The position numbers and the translations under genes were made by a program. A DNA stretch of 6,178 nucleotides from Desulfotignum sp. GTDB lineage: Bacteria > Desulfobacterota > Desulfobacteria > Desulfobacterales > Desulfobacteraceae. This document shows positions 5,773 to 6,178 of this stretch, one piece after another. The stretch spans positions 1 through 6,178 of the forward strand of contig JAIPDY010000237.1 of the NCBI GenBank assembly GCA_021737445.1. Reading direction: 5' to 3'. Within the stretch, counting starts at the first letter, position 1. Every line of letters starts with the position of its first letter. The notes below the pieces were generated by a model, which worked only from the letters and a program-made list of their open reading frames with translations, did no database searches and had not been told where the DNA came from.

Positions 5773-6045
5773 ATGGCAGAGTATGGTGAATGGAACCGAA
5801 AAGGAGCAGTTCTCAGTGAAATCACAGCGAAAAAGGAATACGGGGTCGACCGGGAATTCATTATAACGGGAATACGTGCAGGAAAGCTTGAATACCGCGA
5901 AGGGGTGATGTGGGGGAATCCATATCTCAGGCTTTTGAGGAGTCAGCTTGAGCAATATATCTCAGAAAAACTCGGGCAAGACCATTTGTTAACATTAAAG
6001 AATAAAAAGGAACTTCGAAAGATTAAAAGTGAGATTGGTAACTAA
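5773..6045 (+). CDS. Small DNA-binding-like protein, possibly C-terminally shortened
   Basis: A 90-aa protein starting MAEYGEWNRKGAVLSE, of a small family I recognise only as conserved and uncharacterised. Residues about 13-60 (LSEITAKKEYGVDREFIITGI, RAGKLEYREG, WGNPYLRLLRSQLEQYI) look like an excisionase/MerR-type winged helix in which the HTH is followed by a wing and a final helix. The Lys-rich end (LKNKKELRKIKSEIGN) looks like the start of a coiled coil that related proteins probably continue, so the gene may be truncated at its 3' end. The stop lies in a GGTAACTA sequence that is repeated on the far side of the hairpin block. The start is well supported by GAGG 6 bases upstream, supplied by repeat copy B. 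It could act as a recombination accessory factor or a regulator; this is inference. Confidence 0.75.
   Translation: MAEYGEWNRKGAVLSEITAKKEYGVDREFIITGIRAGKLEYREGVMWGNPYLRLLRSQLEQYISEKLGQDHLLTLKNKKELRKIKSEIGN
6037..6044 (+). repeat. 8-bp flanking direct repeat, left copy
   Basis: GGTAACTA, identical to 6121-6128. It contains the first two bases of the TAA stop of the small DNA-binding-like gene and lies directly before the hairpin block. Confidence 0.6.
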
Positions 6046-6049
6046 ACAA

Positions 6050-6070
6050 CCACCGGTTGAAAACCGGTGG
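6050..6070. repeat. Hairpin 1 of the triple-hairpin block
   Basis: CCACCGGTT and AACCGGTGG form a perfect 9-bp stem around the loop GAA. It follows the stop of the small DNA-binding-like gene by 4 bases. No T-run follows on the plus strand, so it is not a classical intrinsic terminator for that gene. Confidence 0.85.
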
Positions 6071-6082
6071 GATTAAGCTCGC

Positions 6083-6095
6083 GGACTGAAAGTCC
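6083..6095. repeat. Hairpin 2 of the triple-hairpin block
   Basis: GGACT and AGTCC pair over 5 bp around the loop GAA, the same loop as hairpin 1. Confidence 0.7.
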
Positions 6096-6101
6096 AGCAA
6101 T

Positions 6102-6117
6102 ACCGGCTATAGCCGGT
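6102..6117. repeat. Hairpin 3 of the triple-hairpin block
   Basis: ACCGGCTATAGCCGGT is a perfect 16-bp palindrome. It shares the ACCGG arm with hairpin 1 and ends 8 bases after the minus-strand gene's stop when read on that strand. Confidence 0.8.
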
Positions 6118-6120
6118 TGG

Positions 6121-6128
6121 GGTAACTA
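6121..6128 (+). repeat. 8-bp flanking direct repeat, right copy
   Basis: GGTAACTA, identical to 6037-6044. Its last three bases are the stop codon (TAG on the minus strand) of the gene entering from the right. Confidence 0.6.
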
Positions 6129-6178
6129 CTCGATGTCAAAATAATCATTGGGGTCTTTTTCAAAATGATGCTCAAGAT
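6126..6178 (-). CDS. 3' end of an unidentified minus-strand gene
   Basis: On the minus strand the frame is open from the window edge and reads LEHHFEKDPNDYFDIE before TAG at 6128-6126. The acidic, protein-like end and sensible codon use suggest a real gene converging on the small DNA-binding-like gene, with the hairpin block between them. Only 16 residues are visible, and I do not recognise the family. Confidence 0.5.
   Translation of the reverse strand, partial: LEHHFEKDPNDYFDIE

Larger units (their letters stand above)
6045..6120. mobile_element. Candidate 76-bp hairpin element (MITE- or REP-like)
   Basis: The stretch between the two GGTAACTA copies is made almost entirely of three hairpins. 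Its two ends both carry CAACC when read inwards (CAACC at 6047-6051; reverse complement of 6116-6120 begins CCAACC). A duplicated 8-bp target plus short terminal inverted repeats is what a small non-autonomous transposed element leaves, but other copies would have to be found. Alternatives are an intergenic REP-like repeat, a bidirectional terminator, or the structured end of an IS200/IS605-type element. Confidence 0.4.

Noticed and set aside
5212..5955. 247-codon open frame on the minus strand
   Set aside because: It lies opposite the lysozyme gene and repeat copy B, has no recognisable domain, and the plus-strand lysozyme is certain. It is a GC-driven shadow.
6045..6120. CRISPR array or intrinsic terminator
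   Set aside because: The hairpins differ in sequence and spacing, there are no repeated units with spacers, and no T-run follows any stem on the plus strand.
6045..6178. IscB/TnpB guide (OMEGA) RNA
   Set aside because: Hairpin-rich, but neither protein is visible, and the only gene fragment next to it (LEHHFEKDPNDYFDIE) has no recognisable nuclease motif. Kept only as a search to run.

Overview
The window looks like an accessory, mosaic stretch of a mesophilic bacterial chromosome. It holds short unrelated genes, a toxin-antitoxin remnant, an insertion sequence, several broken genes and intergenic repeats. The protein families (a DsrE-like small sulfur-carrier-type protein, BrnTA, an AlbA-type ATP-binding protein, a TPR protein, GH24 lysozyme) and the mixed base composition would fit Desulfobacterota or a similar anaerobic proteobacterium. 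That assignment is inference; nothing here fixes the taxon.

Left part (1-1000): a PIN-domain (VapC-type) toxin whose antitoxin would lie upstream, outside the window, overlaps a GNAT acetyltransferase by 7 bases. The 3' end of the acetyltransferase gene runs into a 51-bp sequence (932-982) that recurs with five mismatches at 5721-5771, just before another small gene.

Middle part (1000-3900), heavily damaged: a DsrE-like gene of 114 codons is split by an ISAzo13-family insertion sequence (1250-2651, transposase on the minus strand). Removing the element and one copy of a TTA duplication restores the reading frame exactly. The transposase is itself split at an A9 run containing the heptamer A AAA AAG, directly after the first catalytic Asp, and is broken again near its C-terminus. 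Downstream is a brnT toxin remnant joined by an ATGA overlap to an intact brnA antitoxin. After that comes a coding-like but frameshifted stretch, then an AlbA_2/ATP-binding protein gene reduced to three fragments by two internal deletions.

Right part (3900-6178), mostly intact: a TPR-containing protein of 410 aa, a T4-type (GH24) lysozyme with Cys in place of the usual catalytic Asp and no other phage genes around it, and a small DNA-binding-like protein preceded by the second repeat copy. A block of three hairpins (6050-6117) follows, flanked by 8-bp direct repeats (GGTAACTA) and sitting between the small gene and the 3' end of a minus-strand gene that leaves the window.

There is no sign of one shared pathway. 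The best reading is a region that has repeatedly gained, lost and rearranged cargo. The 51-bp repeats and the hairpin block are the structures least explained by known genes.
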